Assembly (NCBI GenBank): GCA_011523845.1
Contig: WTFV01000192.1
Span: 1-34,846 of the forward strand
Source: Acidobacteriota bacterium
Lineage (GTDB): Bacteria > Acidobacteriota > Vicinamibacteria > Vicinamibacterales > UBA8438
DNA length: 34,846 nt
Direction of reading: 5' to 3'
Part shown: positions 14,278 through 23,145 of the stretch, in pieces
Position numbering within the stretch: the first letter of the stretch is position 1
Layout of the letters: the number at the start of each line of letters is the position of its first letter
Position numbers and translations under genes: made by a program
Notes under the pieces: model-generated
Database searches by the model: none
Told to the model about the DNA's origin: nothing
What the model saw: the letters and a program-made list of their open reading frames with translations, nothing else

Positions 14278-16827
14278 TCAGCACCGCAATGCTCCAATCG
14301 GCGAAATGGCGGCGGCGCGGCCCGCCGGAATCAGGACGGCGACCAGCGCGCACGCGGCAACCGAACCGGCGGCGACGGCGAGGGAGAGGGGGTCCCAGAA
14401 GGACACGCCATGGAGTCGCGCGCCCAGGAAGCGGACGGCGCCGACGGCCAGCGGGAGACCCAGAACGAGACCTACGGCCACGCGCTGAAACGCCTGACGC
14501 AGCACCAGCCGGATCACCCTGACGCGGTCGGCGCCGAGCGCCATCCGGATGCCGATTTCGTTCGTCTGCTGCCCGACCATGTAGGCCGTGACGCCGTAGA
14601 CGCCGACCGCGGCCAGCACGAGGGCCACGAGTCCGAACAGTCCCGCAAGGCCCGCGACAGCCTGCTCCCGGTCGGACGAGCGCTCGATCTGCTCCTGCAT
14701 CGTTCTGACGCTGATGACCGTCAGGTTGGGATCGGCTGCCGCCAGCGTCCTCCTCAGAATCGGCTCGATATCGCCCAGCGCCGAATCGGTGACCACCAGG
14801 ATGCCCTGGGCGAAATGGGAGAGCCGCTCGACCATCCTCCGGTAGTCGGTCGCGTAGTCGACCCGCTGTGCGAGCGACAGGAAGAACATGGGTCCCGCCG
14901 GTCCGCTCAATCCCGACCGCAGGAACTTCGTGTCGCGTACGATGCCGACGATGCGGAACGTACCTGCGTTCTCGGGCCGCTCGACGCCGAAGTGCTGACC
15001 GAGCGGATCCTCGTCCCGGAAGAAACGCCTCGCGAACGCCTGGTTCACGACGGCAACCGGCGCGGTCGTCTCGTTGTCCGTTTCCGCGAACAGCCGTCCC
15101 CTTGCGAGCGTGACGCCCAGGTTCTGCAGATAGTCGGCGCTGACGCGGTTCCACGACGCCTCCGAGTCGTCGCTCGGGTTCGGCGGGCGCCCGGCCACCA
15201 GGACCGTCTCGCTCCAGCTCGAAAAGAACGGATTGGCCAGCGCGAGCCCGGCGCCCCGCACGCCGGGGAGGCTCGTGAGCCGCCGCTCGATGTCGCGATA
15301 GAGGGTCGACAACTGCTCCGGCGCGTACGTGGACGGCAGGCGCTTCAAGCCGATCAGCACGCGTCCCTGCACCGGGTAGCCGAGGTCCTGCTGCTGGAGA
15401 TTCGCGAGGCTTCGCCCGAGCATGGCGGCGCCGGCGACGACCGCGACGGAAAGCGACAACTGCACCACCAGCGCCGCCGTGCGAAAGCGGAACGAATGCT
15501 GGCCGATGCTGCCGCGGTAGCCACGCAACGCCCCGATCGGATCGGTCCGCGTCGCAAACCATGCAGGTGCGATACCGAAAGCGATGCCGGTGACGAGCGA
15601 CAGCCCGGCGGTGAAGGCCAGCACGACGAGCGATGGCGTGGTCGCGATCGGCACGAACTGCGCGTTCTGGAATAGCAGCACGACCAGCAGGCGCGCGGCG
15701 CCGGCGGCGACCAGCAGCCCGAGGATCCCTCCCGCTGCCGCGAGCAGCACGCTTTCGGCAAGGGCTCCGGCGATGATTCGCCGGCGCGTCGCGCCGAGCG
15801 CGAGACGCAGAGCCGTTTGCGCCCGGCGTGCGACCGCGCGGGCGAGTAGCAGATTCGCGACGTTCGCGCACGCGATGATCAGCACGAGACCGCAGATGGC
15901 GAGCAGGATCCGGAGGCTGGATCCGTACTGCTCCTTCACCGACAGGCCCGCGAGACCGATGCCCGTGCCGGCCGGAACAACCCGGATCGTCTGGTTGGAC
16001 AGCTCGCGAACGATCCCCGGCATCAAGTTGGCCGGGTAGTCGGCCTCGTACCGGATCCAGCGGCGCAGGACGTCAGTGAGGCGGGGCGCCATGCCCGAGA
16101 TCGAGGCATCGTGCCGGAGACGGCCGATCACGAACAGCCAGGGCGACGCCGACTGCTGCAACAGCGAGCCGTCGCCGGCAATCATCGGCTCCTGGTGCAA
16201 CGGGATCCAGATGTCCGGCGGGTCCGCGCGAACGGTTTCGCCGAAGAATCCCGGCGCCGCCACGCCGATTACCGTAAACGGATGACCTTCCACGACGAAC
16301 GTCGCGCCCAGGACCGACGGGTCCGCCCCGTAGACGCCTTGCCACAGGCGGTGGCTCAGCACGACGACAGGAGGCGCCGCGGGCCGGTCGTCATCTGCCG
16401 CGAACAGGCGACCGCCGGAAGCGCCGACGCCGAGGGTGGAGAAATACGATCCGGTGACGTACTGCGCGCGCACCGGCCGGCCGGCCTCTTCCGCGCCCTG
16501 CCGCCGGACGCTCAACAGCGTGCCGCCCCAGTCGAATGCGGTCACGTCCTCGAACTCCGATGCGCCGATCTTCAATCGCTCGTACAAGGGGAACGAGAAC
16601 ACGCCCCAGCGGCCGTGGCGGCCCGTGGCGACGGTGTCGTCCCCGTCGCCGATCCTGTACAGCCGTGCCGGGTCGGACACGGGCAACGGCCGGAGCACGA
16701 CACTGTCGATGAGCGTGAAGATCGCGGTCGTCCCGCCTATCCCGAGCGCGAGCGTCAGCACCGCGACGCTCGTCGGAAACGCCGGCGCGCGCATCAGGAC
16801 GCGCAACGCGGAACGGATGTCTCTCAC
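14278..16827 (-). CDS. MacB/ADOP-type ABC permease
   Basis: 849 residues. An N-terminal membrane segment (VLTLALGIGGTTAIFTLIDS) is followed by a MacB-type periplasmic domain (about 45-290). A first FtsX-like membrane block (about 330-460) contains NVANLLLARAVARR and LRLALGATRRRIIAGALAES. A second periplasmic domain follows, then a second FtsX block near the C-terminus (GLFGLVALVLAAVGVYG; IGIRMALGADRVRVIRLVLR), ending in the PIGALRC motif common in ADOP permeases. The GTG at 16827 overlaps the padR stop (GTGA), which fixes the start; upstream extension would run into padR. There is no ATPase gene beside it, as is common for ADOP genes. Expression is probably controlled by the coupled PadR. The substrate is unknown. 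Confidence 0.9.
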   Translation of the reverse strand: MRDIRSALRVLMRAPAFPTSVAVLTLALGIGGTTAIFTLIDSVVLRPLPVSDPARLYRIGDGDDTVATGRHGRWGVFSFPLYERLKIGASEFEDVTAFDWGGTLLSVRRQGAEEAGRPVRAQYVTGSYFSTLGVGASGGRLFAADDDRPAAPPVVVLSHRLWQGVYGADPSVLGATFVVEGHPFTVIGVAAPGFFGETVRADPPDIWIPLHQEPMIAGDGSLLQQSASPWLFVIGRLRHDASISGMAPRLTDVLRRWIRYEADYPANLMPGIVRELSNQTIRVVPAGTGIGLAGLSVKEQYGSSLRILLAICGLVLIIACANVANLLLARAVARRAQTALRLALGATRRRIIAGALAESVLLAAAGGILGLLVAAGAARLLVVLLFQNAQFVPIATTPSLVVLAFTAGLSLVTGIAFGIAPAWFATRTDPIGALRGYRGSIGQHSFRFRTAALVVQLSLSVAVVAGAAMLGRSLANLQQQDLGYPVQGRVLIGLKRLPSTYAPEQLSTLYRDIERRLTSLPGVRGAGLALANPFFSSWSETVLVAGRPPNPSDDSEASWNRVSADYLQNLGVTLARGRLFAETDNETTAPVAVVNQAFARRFFRDEDPLGQHFGVERPENAGTFRIVGIVRDTKFLRSGLSGPAGPMFFLSLAQRVDYATDYRRMVERLSHFAQGILVVTDSALGDIEPILRRTLAAADPNLTVISVRTMQEQIERSSDREQAVAGLAGLFGLVALVLAAVGVYGVTAYMVGQQTNEIGIRMALGADRVRVIRLVLRQAFQRVAVGLVLGLPLAVGAVRFLGARLHGVSFWDPLSLAVAAGSVAACALVAVLIPAGRAAAISPIGALRC

Positions 16828-17159
16828 GCCACCTCCACGTCGCGCAACGCCAGCTCGATCGCCACCGAGACGCGCTTCCAGTTGCGGGCTTCCTCCTCGG
16901 TGTGCCGGCGCCCGGCGGGGGTCAACTCGTAGTACTTCGCCTTCCGATTGGTCTCCGAACGCCCCCACTCGGCCGTCAGCCACCCCTTCTGCTCGAGCCG
17001 GTGCAGGGCGGGGAAGAGCGAGCCCGGGTTGACGCGGAACGCACCCTGCGTGATCTGCTCGACCCGGCGCGCGATGCCGAGCCCGTGGTTCGATCCCGCC
17101 ATGAGCGCGCGGAGGATCAGCAGATCGAGAGTGCCGCGCATGAGGTCGGTGCGAGACAT
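16824..17159 (-). CDS. PadR-family transcriptional regulator
   Basis: 111 residues, the normal size for short PadR proteins. The winged-helix core is plain: MRGTLDLLILRALMAGSNHG, then INPGSLFPALHRLEQKGW-type recognition helix (here VNPGSLFPALHRLEQKGWL), then the wing KYYELTPAGRRHTEEE. The ATG at 17159 has AAGGAG about 10 nt upstream and lies 41 nt after a strong -10 box. The stop overlaps the ADOP permease GTG, so the regulator and permease are co-expressed. This is the usual arrangement in Acidobacteriota, where PadR represses its own operon until a ligand relieves it. Confidence 0.92.
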   Translation of the reverse strand: MSRTDLMRGTLDLLILRALMAGSNHGLGIARRVEQITQGAFRVNPGSLFPALHRLEQKGWLTAEWGRSETNRKAKYYELTPAGRRHTEEEARNWKRVSVAIELALRDVEVA

Positions 17160-17199
17160 GGGAAGATGCTCCTTGGGAACGACCTGTCGATTTCCGATA

Positions 17200-17228
17200 A
17201 GATTAACCGTGGCCCTGTCGGATGTCAA
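17200..17228 (-). promoter_or_regulatory. Near-consensus sigma-70 promoter of the padR-ADOP operon
   Basis: On the minus strand TTGACA (17223-17228) is followed by exactly 17 nt and TAATCT (17200-17205). The heptamer CGACAGG (minus strand) occurs once in the spacer (17214-17220) and once downstream of the -10 (17183-17189), 31 bp apart. This is a possible PadR operator pair. Confidence 0.75.
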
Positions 17229-17288
17229 CAGGGTCCGCTGCCGTGGTCGTGGTACAGTCGATGCGCCAGCGCCGCCGTGGAGGTAGGT

Positions 17289-18233
17289 ATGCGCAAGCCG
17301 GGGCCGAGCGCCCGCTTCGTGTCCGCCGTTGCCGCACTGATCGTCCTCGGGATCGCTCCGCAGGTGTGCGCGGGGCAGGCCGAGACGGAACGCCCTGGCG
17401 TCGCCGTTGACGATGGCGACCACGCTTCCGAATCGTCGGCCGAACCAGGCACGACGCGCGTCCGGCGAACCGTTCGCTCCCCGATTCGCGATCCGTGGTC
17501 TGCTGGTGTTCGGGTGCTGTGGAGCTCGTTCGGGGGTGGACCCGGCGGTGGGGGAGGACTCCCGCCGACGACGGGCGGCAGCCCCCCTGTCGTCCTCGGG
17601 AGTTGTTCCACAGGTGGCTCCTGCGCGCCGAACAGCGTGCGTCACCAGGGCGGGGCGCCGGGTGCCGCATCGGTCGGGAACGGCTTGCCCGTGCAGGGCG
17701 TCGCCTTCGACGCGGGGCGCCTGGTCACGTCGGGAATCGAAGTCGGCATCGGACTCGACCTGACGACCCATCCGGGCCAGGCACTCCTGTCCACCGCGCC
17801 GGGCGTCGGGTTTCGGACCGCTACCCGGGAAGACACCGCGCTCCAGGTACTTACCGGCGAGCGCGCGCTGCAACTCGATCTGGCCGCTCGGCTCACGTAC
17901 CGCTCTCGCGGCAACGATCCCGTGGTCCGTGGCGCGTCTCTCGCCAGGCCCTACGTCGGTATCGGAGCAGGGATGTCGCGATACTTCCCCGGGTTCTCCA
18001 CTATTGGTGGTGGGCCCGGTTTCAACGGCGCACCGCTCCCACCTGCAGGCGCAGCGCATCTCGCCGCCTTCGATCCCTGGATCCCGAACTTCCAGGTCTA
18101 CGGCGGTTTCCTCGCGTCGTTCGCGAGGATGGCGCCGATGCTGGACGTCGACATCCGGTACATACGGGCGGCGAATCGCGGCCTCGACCTGGGGGGCTTC
18201 CGTTTCGGTACGGGTATCCGCTACGCGTTCTGA
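17289..18233 (+). CDS. Exported beta-barrel-like protein with Gly/Pro-rich linker
   Basis: 314 residues. The ATG at 17289 has GGAGG at 6 nt. The N-terminus (residues 1-28, ending QVCAG) is a signal peptide. Residues 75-115 form a Gly/Pro/Ser-rich low-complexity stretch with GGGPGGGGG and two cysteines (CSTGGSC). The C-terminal ~190 residues have barrel-like strands (GIEVGIGLDLTTH; PYVGIGAGMSRYFPGFS; FGTGIRYAF with terminal Phe). It is probably an outer-membrane or surface protein. No family is recognised. It diverges from the padR operon with 60 nt between the operon -35 and the ATG. Immediately after its stop lies a remnant of the next gene's 3' end. Confidence 0.72.
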   Translation: MRKPGPSARFVSAVAALIVLGIAPQVCAGQAETERPGVAVDDGDHASESSAEPGTTRVRRTVRSPIRDPWSAGVRVLWSSFGGGPGGGGGLPPTTGGSPPVVLGSCSTGGSCAPNSVRHQGGAPGAASVGNGLPVQGVAFDAGRLVTSGIEVGIGLDLTTHPGQALLSTAPGVGFRTATREDTALQVLTGERALQLDLAARLTYRSRGNDPVVRGASLARPYVGIGAGMSRYFPGFSTIGGGPGFNGAPLPPAGAAHLAAFDPWIPNFQVYGGFLASFARMAPMLDVDIRYIRAANRGLDLGGFRFGTGIRYAF

Positions 18234-18245
18234 CGCCGCCAGACC

Positions 18246-18338
18246 GCGATCTTCGAGTACGCCTGCCACGAGGGCAACCACGAGCTGGTGAACATCCTGG
18301 CGGGCGCCCGCGCGGCCGAGCGCGCAACCGAGCAGTAG
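18246..18338 (+). pseudogene. 31-codon tail remnant of the 'PDLQGVWTN'-type gene
   Basis: The frame AIFEYACHEGNHELVNILAG to ERATEQ and TAG matches the last residues of the intact gene at 18589-19521 almost exactly, including at the DNA level. It has no start and lies 12 nt after the preceding stop. It is the leftover 3' end of a former tandem copy. Confidence 0.85.
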
Positions 18339-18367
18339 TCGGCCGGCCTGGCCGCGTAGCTCCGGCT

Positions 18368-18440
18368 GCAGGCGTGTTTTGCATTTTCTCTGACCAAACG
18401 TAGGACACGCCTGCGCCAGTGCGCCAACCACATGGCGCAG
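18368..18440. repeat. Two adjacent inverted repeats
   Basis: GCAGGCGTGT (18368-18377) pairs with ACACGCCTGC (18405-18414) across an unusually AT-rich 27-nt loop. CTGCGCCA (18411-18418) pairs with TGGCGCAG (18433-18440). The arms overlap at 18411-18414, so the two hairpins are mutually exclusive. This could be a terminator region, a small mobile-element remnant, or a switch-like structure upstream of the 18589 gene. Confidence 0.5.
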
Positions 18441-18588
18441 TTGCCGGCTACGGGCGCCGCAAGCCCTTCCGTCACCGCAAACGGTCATGCCTCACGGGTC
18501 GGTGGGGAACGCGTACCCCGATGCCCGACTCGCTGCACCGGTCGGCACGTCCATGGGCTGCTAAGATGCCCCGATGAGGAGGTGCAGC

Positions 18589-19521
18589 ATGCGGCACGTC
18601 ATCGCGATTCTGGCGGTCATCGTCCTGCTTCCGGTACTGGCGAACGCCCAGGCGCCCGAGCGCACGCCGTGGGGCGACCCCGACCTTCAGGGCGTGTGGA
18701 CGAACCGGACCACGACGCCGATCGAGCGGCCGACCGAGTTCGAGGAGCGGACGGTGCTCTCCGACGAGGAGCGCGCGGAGTTCGACGCGCAGGCCGAGGC
18801 CGCGCGGGACCAACCCCCGCCCCCCGGCCAGACCGGCTCCTACAACAGCTTCTGGTTCGACCGCGGCCTGCGGAGCAACCAGACGTCGCTCATCGTCGAC
18901 CCGCCCGACGGGCGGTACCCGGCCATGACGGAGCGGGTGCGCGAGAGCGACCCGGCGTTCGCGGCGATGCGGGACGGCACGCGGTTCGACACGTGGTTCG
19001 ACCTGAACCTCTACGACCGGTGCATCACGCGCGGCATGCCGGGCGCCATGCTCCCCGGCTTCTACAACCACAACTACCAGATCCTGCAGACGCCCGACTA
19101 CGTCGTGATCCTCGTGGAGATGATCCACGACGCGCGGATCATCCCGCTGGACGGACGCGCCCACCTGCCGTCGCGGATCGGCCAGTGGCTGGGCGATTCG
19201 CGCGGCCGCTGGGAGGGCGACACGCTGGTGGTCGAGACGACCAACCTGACCCCGAAGGGCGATCAGCGGGTGCGCTACCTGGTGCAGGCGGGCAGCGAGC
19301 AGGGGCGCGTGGTGGAGCGGTTCACGCGGGTCGCCGCCGACCGCATCGACTACAGCTTCACGGTCACCGACCCCATGACGTACGAGAGTCCGTGGACCGC
19401 CGAGATTCCGATGGTGCCGCTCGGGGGAGAGATCTTCGAGTACGCGTGCCACGAGGGCAACTACGGACTGGTGAACATCCTGGCGGGCGCCCGCGCGGCC
19501 GAACGCGCAACCGAGCAGTAG
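18589..19521 (+). CDS. Secreted 'PDLQGVWTN'-type protein of unknown function
   Basis: 310 residues with a signal peptide (residues 1-20, ending VLANAQ) followed by the hallmark WGDPDLQGVWTN. The family is abundant in Acidobacteriota and has other conserved pieces here: IVDPPDGRYPAMT, DRCITRGMPGAMLPGFYNHN, YQILQTPDYVVILVEMIHDA, IIPLDGR, WEGDTLVVETTN and EYACHEGNYG. No enzymatic activity is established for it; it is probably periplasmic or surface-located. The ATG at 18589 is preferred over the in-frame ATG at 18574 because GAGGAGG lies 6 nt before it and overlaps the earlier candidate. A 31-codon remnant of a second copy sits upstream at 18246. Confidence 0.82.
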   Translation: MRHVIAILAVIVLLPVLANAQAPERTPWGDPDLQGVWTNRTTTPIERPTEFEERTVLSDEERAEFDAQAEAARDQPPPPGQTGSYNSFWFDRGLRSNQTSLIVDPPDGRYPAMTERVRESDPAFAAMRDGTRFDTWFDLNLYDRCITRGMPGAMLPGFYNHNYQILQTPDYVVILVEMIHDARIIPLDGRAHLPSRIGQWLGDSRGRWEGDTLVVETTNLTPKGDQRVRYLVQAGSEQGRVVERFTRVAADRIDYSFTVTDPMTYESPWTAEIPMVPLGGEIFEYACHEGNYGLVNILAGARAAERATEQ

Positions 19522-19538
19522 ACGGTCGGCTCCACTCG

Positions 19539-19614
19539 CCAAGGCCCGGAGTCGGGGACCTTGGAAGTCCTGATCCTGTGTGCGTCGGCCGCCTGCCTCC
19601 GGGTGCAGGCGGCC
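19539..19614. terminator. Hairpins between convergent genes
   Basis: GGCCGCCTGC (19587-19596) and GCAGGCGGCC (19605-19614) form a perfect 10-bp stem with an 8-nt loop. Just upstream, CCAAGGCCC and a GGG..CCTTGG partner form another stem. They sit between the plus-strand gene ending at 19521 and the minus-strand gene ending at 19825. This fits a bidirectional terminator, though no T-tract is seen. Confidence 0.5.
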
Positions 19615-19824
19615 GGGCATCTGACCGTCATCCGGCGAACCGGCACCGCGGCCGGCTTGTCCGACCAGCGCGCGCCAGGATTGGTCACCTGCGTGCGCAT
19701 GGCGCGAAGCAGGTTCGCCAGCAGGTCCTTCAGCGTGTAGTTCACGCTCGCGGCGTCGAAATCCGGTTCGCGCTGGAACGGCTGCCGAACGCAGGGGGCG
19801 CGGTGCGTGTCGTCGTCGCGACAC
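19615..19824. other. Convergent intergenic stretch with a protein-like minus frame
   Basis: No start-supported gene. A minus-strand frame reads QREPDFDAASVNYTLKDLL, then ANLLRAMRTQVTNPGARW before turning coding-unlike near the hairpin. It has no recognised family and no ribosome site, and it overlaps the end of the two-TM gene. It may be the tail of a lost gene. Confidence 0.25.
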
Positions 19825-20547
19825 CTACCGCGACAGCCGGTGTTCCCGGCCCAGCTCCACCAGACGCTCGATCAGCTCCGAGTGTCCGGTGACGTGAAAG
19901 ATGTAGCGCGGGACATCGCGGCCGACCCGGCGGGACATGAAGGGCTCGCCCCAGAAGCTCAGCAGGCACTCCGTGGCGCCGCCGGCGAGGGTGTCGGCCA
20001 GTATGAACGAGACGTCCTCCGGGAGGCTGGACCACACGGGCTCGGCGACCTTGCCGGCGCCGCCGCAGGCCGACACCTTGGGCCGGACGTCGCGCTCCCA
20101 CTTCGGGCGCTGCCGTTCGTCGAGCACGAAAGTGATGGCGGTGACGGACGGATTCTCGATGGCCGGCAGCAGCAGCGCGTCGAAGAGGGGTTGCCGCTCG
20201 AACATGGACAGGCACACGTTGAACCAGACCATGTCGCCCCTGGCGCTCCGGGAGAACTCGGTGCTCGCCTGCCGCAGATCCCGGGGGCCGATGACGAACA
20301 CGTCCGGCGGTTTCGCACTGCGGGCAAGCTGACCGAGCAGGCGTTCGCCGCGATCCACGCCGTCCGCGATGCGCCGTTGGCCGTGTTCCGATCGGAGGAG
20401 CCGCAGGAACATGGCGGCAATCAACACGAGCGTGATCATCGACAACACTTCGGTGTCGATCACGTGGAGGAAGTGCAGCACGATGGCGATGATCGCGGCC
20501 AGCACGCCGGCGATGGCGTCCCACTCGATCTTCAACAGGCGGTGCAT
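19825..20547 (-). CDS. Two-TM protein with soluble domain of unknown function
   Basis: 240 residues. Two hydrophobic helices (about 10-27 and 33-48) form an N-terminal hairpin, then a charged linker (RSEHGQRRIADGVDRGERLL), then a cytoplasmic or periplasmic alpha/beta domain of about 170 residues. The domain contains GDMVWFNVCLSMFERQPLFD, ITFVLDERQRPKWE, SFILADTLAGGATECLLSFW and RYIFHVTGHSELIERL. Two histidines near the C-terminus and the GGATECLLSFWGEPF block stand out as possible functional residues. The domain has a feel of phospholipase-D-like or nucleotide-binding folds but has no diagnostic HKD or P-loop motif, so no function is assigned. The ATG at 20547 has only a weak ribosome site. 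Confidence 0.75.
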   Translation of the reverse strand: MHRLLKIEWDAIAGVLAAIIAIVLHFLHVIDTEVLSMITLVLIAAMFLRLLRSEHGQRRIADGVDRGERLLGQLARSAKPPDVFVIGPRDLRQASTEFSRSARGDMVWFNVCLSMFERQPLFDALLLPAIENPSVTAITFVLDERQRPKWERDVRPKVSACGGAGKVAEPVWSSLPEDVSFILADTLAGGATECLLSFWGEPFMSRRVGRDVPRYIFHVTGHSELIERLVELGREHRLSR

Positions 20548-20867
20548 GGAGACTGAACCTGCGTGAAGCGTACTACGCAGGTCCGAACGCGGCAGACCGG
20601 GCGCTCAGCGTCGACCCGCGCCGACCGTACGACTCCCCTGTTCCACCGGGCGCGGAACCGGCTGGAGTCCGACGTCCCGAAGCTGGTTCGCACCCTCTCA
20701 CGGCGCACCGCCGCCACCGACACCGCCGGCCTGCGTGGCGGTCGCGATGTCGGCACCGACGGTAAACGCCTGGCGCGCGCCGGGCAACAGGCCGGTAATC
20801 GGTCCTTGAAGAACGTGAAGAGATCAGCGGTGTCACGGCAGCGACTGGGCCGCGAGCCGCGCATCTC
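20548..20867. other. Gene-free stretch with an inverted repeat
   Basis: ACCTGCGT (20557-20564) and ACGCAGGT (20575-20582) are perfect arms with a 10-nt loop, 10 nt upstream of the two-TM gene start. This could be an operator or leader hairpin. The rest, up to the end of PQQ dehydrogenase 1, shows no gene that I can support. Confidence 0.45.
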
Positions 20868-23078
20868 TCACTCCGGCAGCGCGAAGACGTAGAGCGCGTT
20901 CCCTCCCTCCGTCTGGAAGATCTCCGGGGTGAGCTGGGCGGTGAGGCTCCGGAATGCGCCCCCCAGCGAGGCCGGGACGGCGAGGAACTGCCGCCCGCCC
21001 GCCTCGTAGGTGATCGGATAGCCGGCCGCGGCGGCGCCGAGGCGCGTCTCCCAGAGGACGTCGCCGGTCTCGATGTCGAACGCCCGGTAGTAGCGGTCGG
21101 CGTCGCCCGCGAAGACCAGGCCGCCCGCCGTCGTCAGCGTCGACGTCAGGAACGCCGCGCGCTGCTCGCGGCTCCACAGCTCCTCCATCGTCCGCACGTC
21201 GTAGGCGGCCAGCTTCCCCACGTTCCCGTCCGTGCCGGGCATCTCGCGGTACTCCGACCGGCCCGCCTCGCCGCCGCCGCCCTCGACGAACTCCACCTCG
21301 CGCCCCGTCAGGTACATGCACGCCTGGTGGAGGGGGATCACCAGCGCGTGGGCGCCGGGGTGATACGCCGACGCCTGCCAGTTGTGGCCGCCCAGCAGGC
21401 TGGGACAGGCCGGCACGCGATCGCCGATGCGCGCGTCGATGATGTCCGGCCGGTACGTGAACCGCCCGGTGGTCCGGTCGATCGACGTGAAGATGTCCTG
21501 GTAGACGGTCTCGCGCAGGTCGACGAGCGCGCCGGTCCGCCGGTCCAGCTTCCAGAGGATGCCGTCCTTGCCGATCGTGAACAGCCACTGCTCGCCGCCG
21601 GCATCGACCAGCACCCGCTCGTAGACGATGTCCAGGTCGAGGGTCTCGCCCGGCGCGTGCTGGAAGTACCACTCCACCCTTCCGGTGCGCGGATTCAGGG
21701 CCAGCGTCGAGTTGGTATAGAGCGCGTCCTGGCGCGTCGTCATGCCGCGGCTCGCCGCCACCCACGGCTTCGCCTGCGCCGTGCCGATGTAGAAGAGGCC
21801 GAGGTCCGGGTCGTAGCTGCCCGGGATCCACGAGTCGCCGCCCGCCCGCAGATACGGCGGCGTGTCGCCCCACGACGCGTCGTTCGGATCCCCCGGCAGC
21901 GCGATCGTCGACGTGCGCCACAGCTCTTCGCCGGTGTCGGGGTCGTGGCCGGTGATGAAGCAGGTCTGCTCCTTGTAGCGCTGGCACCCGTTGGTGCCGG
22001 TGACGACGACACCGTCGGCAACCACCGGGCCGGCGTTCCCGCGGAAGCCCTCGGTGTAGTCCGCCTTCATGGTGCGCCACGCTTCCTCGCCGGTCCGCGT
22101 GTCGAGCGCGACCAGCGCCGCGTCGGCCGTCGCCAGGAACACCTTGTCGCCGTAGAGCGCCAGCGTGCGGGCCGGTGCTCGCTGGGGCGCGTCCTCCGGC
22201 AGCGGCGACCGGTACTGCCAGATGACCTCGCCGGTGACCGCGTCGATCGCCTGCACCACGTTCCCGGGACTGGCCAGGAACATCACGCCGTCGTGCACCA
22301 GCGGCGTCGTCTGGTGCCGGCCTTCCCGGATCGCCAGCACCCAGGCCAGCCGCAGTTCATCGACGTTGTCGCGCGTCACCTGGTCCAGCGGACTGTAGCC
22401 GTGGCTGTTGCGCGTTCGCCGCCAGCTCAACCAGTCGCCCGGCGGCGGGTCGGCCAGCAGCGCGTCGGTCACGGGAGCCAGGGGCTGCTCCACCGTGCGG
22501 TTGACGAACCGCAACGGGCGCCGCCGCGGCCGCTCGCCTTCCCGCGCCGCGCGCTGCGCCTCGGCGATGTCCGCCGCATCGCCAATCGTCACCCCCGCAT
22601 CGGCGGTCAGCGGTGCGTCGCCCGGGCGGGCGCCGTTGGCATCCAGAATGTAGGCCACCAGGTTCAGGTAGACCGCGTCGCCGAGCGATCCGCCGAGGCC
22701 GGGCGGCATCCCGTCCCGCACGTACTCGAACAACTCGTCGCTCGTCCGTCCGGCCCAGACGTTCAGGAAGTCCACCCCGCGCAACGCCGGCGCTTCCGCC
22801 CCGTCCAGCCCGATCCCGTGGCATTCTCCGCATTGCCGGGCATACACGGACCACCCGGCGGCCGCCTGCTCCGCCGTGAAGCCCCCCTCAGCCGCCGGGG
22901 CCTGGGCCGCCTCGACGACGACCGCCACCCCCCCGACCGGTCCACCCGTCAGGCCGCCCGCCGCGATCAGGCCGGCCAGCCCGGCGGCCGCCACCCTGCC
23001 CGCCGCCGCGAGATGCCGTCCCCGGAGCCTGTCCTTCCAACCCGATTCGCCAACACCGACGCCAGTTCTCTTCGACAT
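20868..23078 (-). CDS. Cytochrome c-PQQ dehydrogenase fusion, paralogue 1
   Basis: 736 residues, exported quinoprotein. A long signal region (1-62) precedes a class I cytochrome c domain with CGECH (83-87) and likely axial Met in RDGMPPG (Met124). Then comes the eight-bladed PQQ-dehydrogenase propeller from about residue 215 with repeated W-x-x-x-T/D-G docking motifs. Oxidation of an alcohol or aldehyde at PQQ with electron transfer to the fused heme is the expected activity in the periplasm. The catalytic region reads [12 protein letters not shown] (Asp481, Asp483), a D-x-D as in lanthanide-type enzymes. The adjacent Cys-Cys pair of methanol/ethanol dehydrogenases is missing; a C-x7-C pair (365, 373) is present. 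The heme domain is N-terminal, whereas the known type II fusions have it C-terminal. The start at 23078 has GGGAG about 10 nt upstream. The promoter is split by an inserted element. Confidence 0.92.
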   Translation of the reverse strand: MSKRTGVGVGESGWKDRLRGRHLAAAGRVAAAGLAGLIAAGGLTGGPVGGVAVVVEAAQAPAAEGGFTAEQAAAGWSVYARQCGECHGIGLDGAEAPALRGVDFLNVWAGRTSDELFEYVRDGMPPGLGGSLGDAVYLNLVAYILDANGARPGDAPLTADAGVTIGDAADIAEAQRAAREGERPRRRPLRFVNRTVEQPLAPVTDALLADPPPGDWLSWRRTRNSHGYSPLDQVTRDNVDELRLAWVLAIREGRHQTTPLVHDGVMFLASPGNVVQAIDAVTGEVIWQYRSPLPEDAPQRAPARTLALYGDKVFLATADAALVALDTRTGEEAWRTMKADYTEGFRGNAGPVVADGVVVTGTNGCQRYKEQTCFITGHDPDTGEELWRTSTIALPGDPNDASWGDTPPYLRAGGDSWIPGSYDPDLGLFYIGTAQAKPWVAASRGMTTRQDALYTNSTLALNPRTGRVEWYFQHAPGETLDLDIVYERVLVDAGGEQWLFTIGKDGILWKLDRRTGALVDLRETVYQDIFTSIDRTTGRFTYRPDIIDARIGDRVPACPSLLGGHNWQASAYHPGAHALVIPLHQACMYLTGREVEFVEGGGGEAGRSEYREMPGTDGNVGKLAAYDVRTMEELWSREQRAAFLTSTLTTAGGLVFAGDADRYYRAFDIETGDVLWETRLGAAAAGYPITYEAGGRQFLAVPASLGGAFRSLTAQLTPEIFQTEGGNALYVFALPE

Positions 23079-23145
23079 GATCCGCAGCTCCCTCGGTACC
23101 GGTGGACAACGCCTCGCCACGCGCGACCGCCCGTGCCGCCGTTAT

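Noticed and set aside
16828..16983. Upstream extension of the ADOP permease to 16983
   Set aside because: The extra residues lie within padR in another frame and have no permease character. The GTGA overlap at 16824-16827 explains the start.
16902..17288. N-terminal extension of the outer-membrane-like protein back to 16902
   Set aside because: It would overlap padR and its promoter. The ATG at 17289 has a strong GGAGG and begins a signal peptide.
17160..18488. Extension of PadR to a 554-residue protein
   Set aside because: The extension is antisense to the outer-membrane-like gene and passes through the promoter. Normal PadR length is reached from the ATG at 17159.
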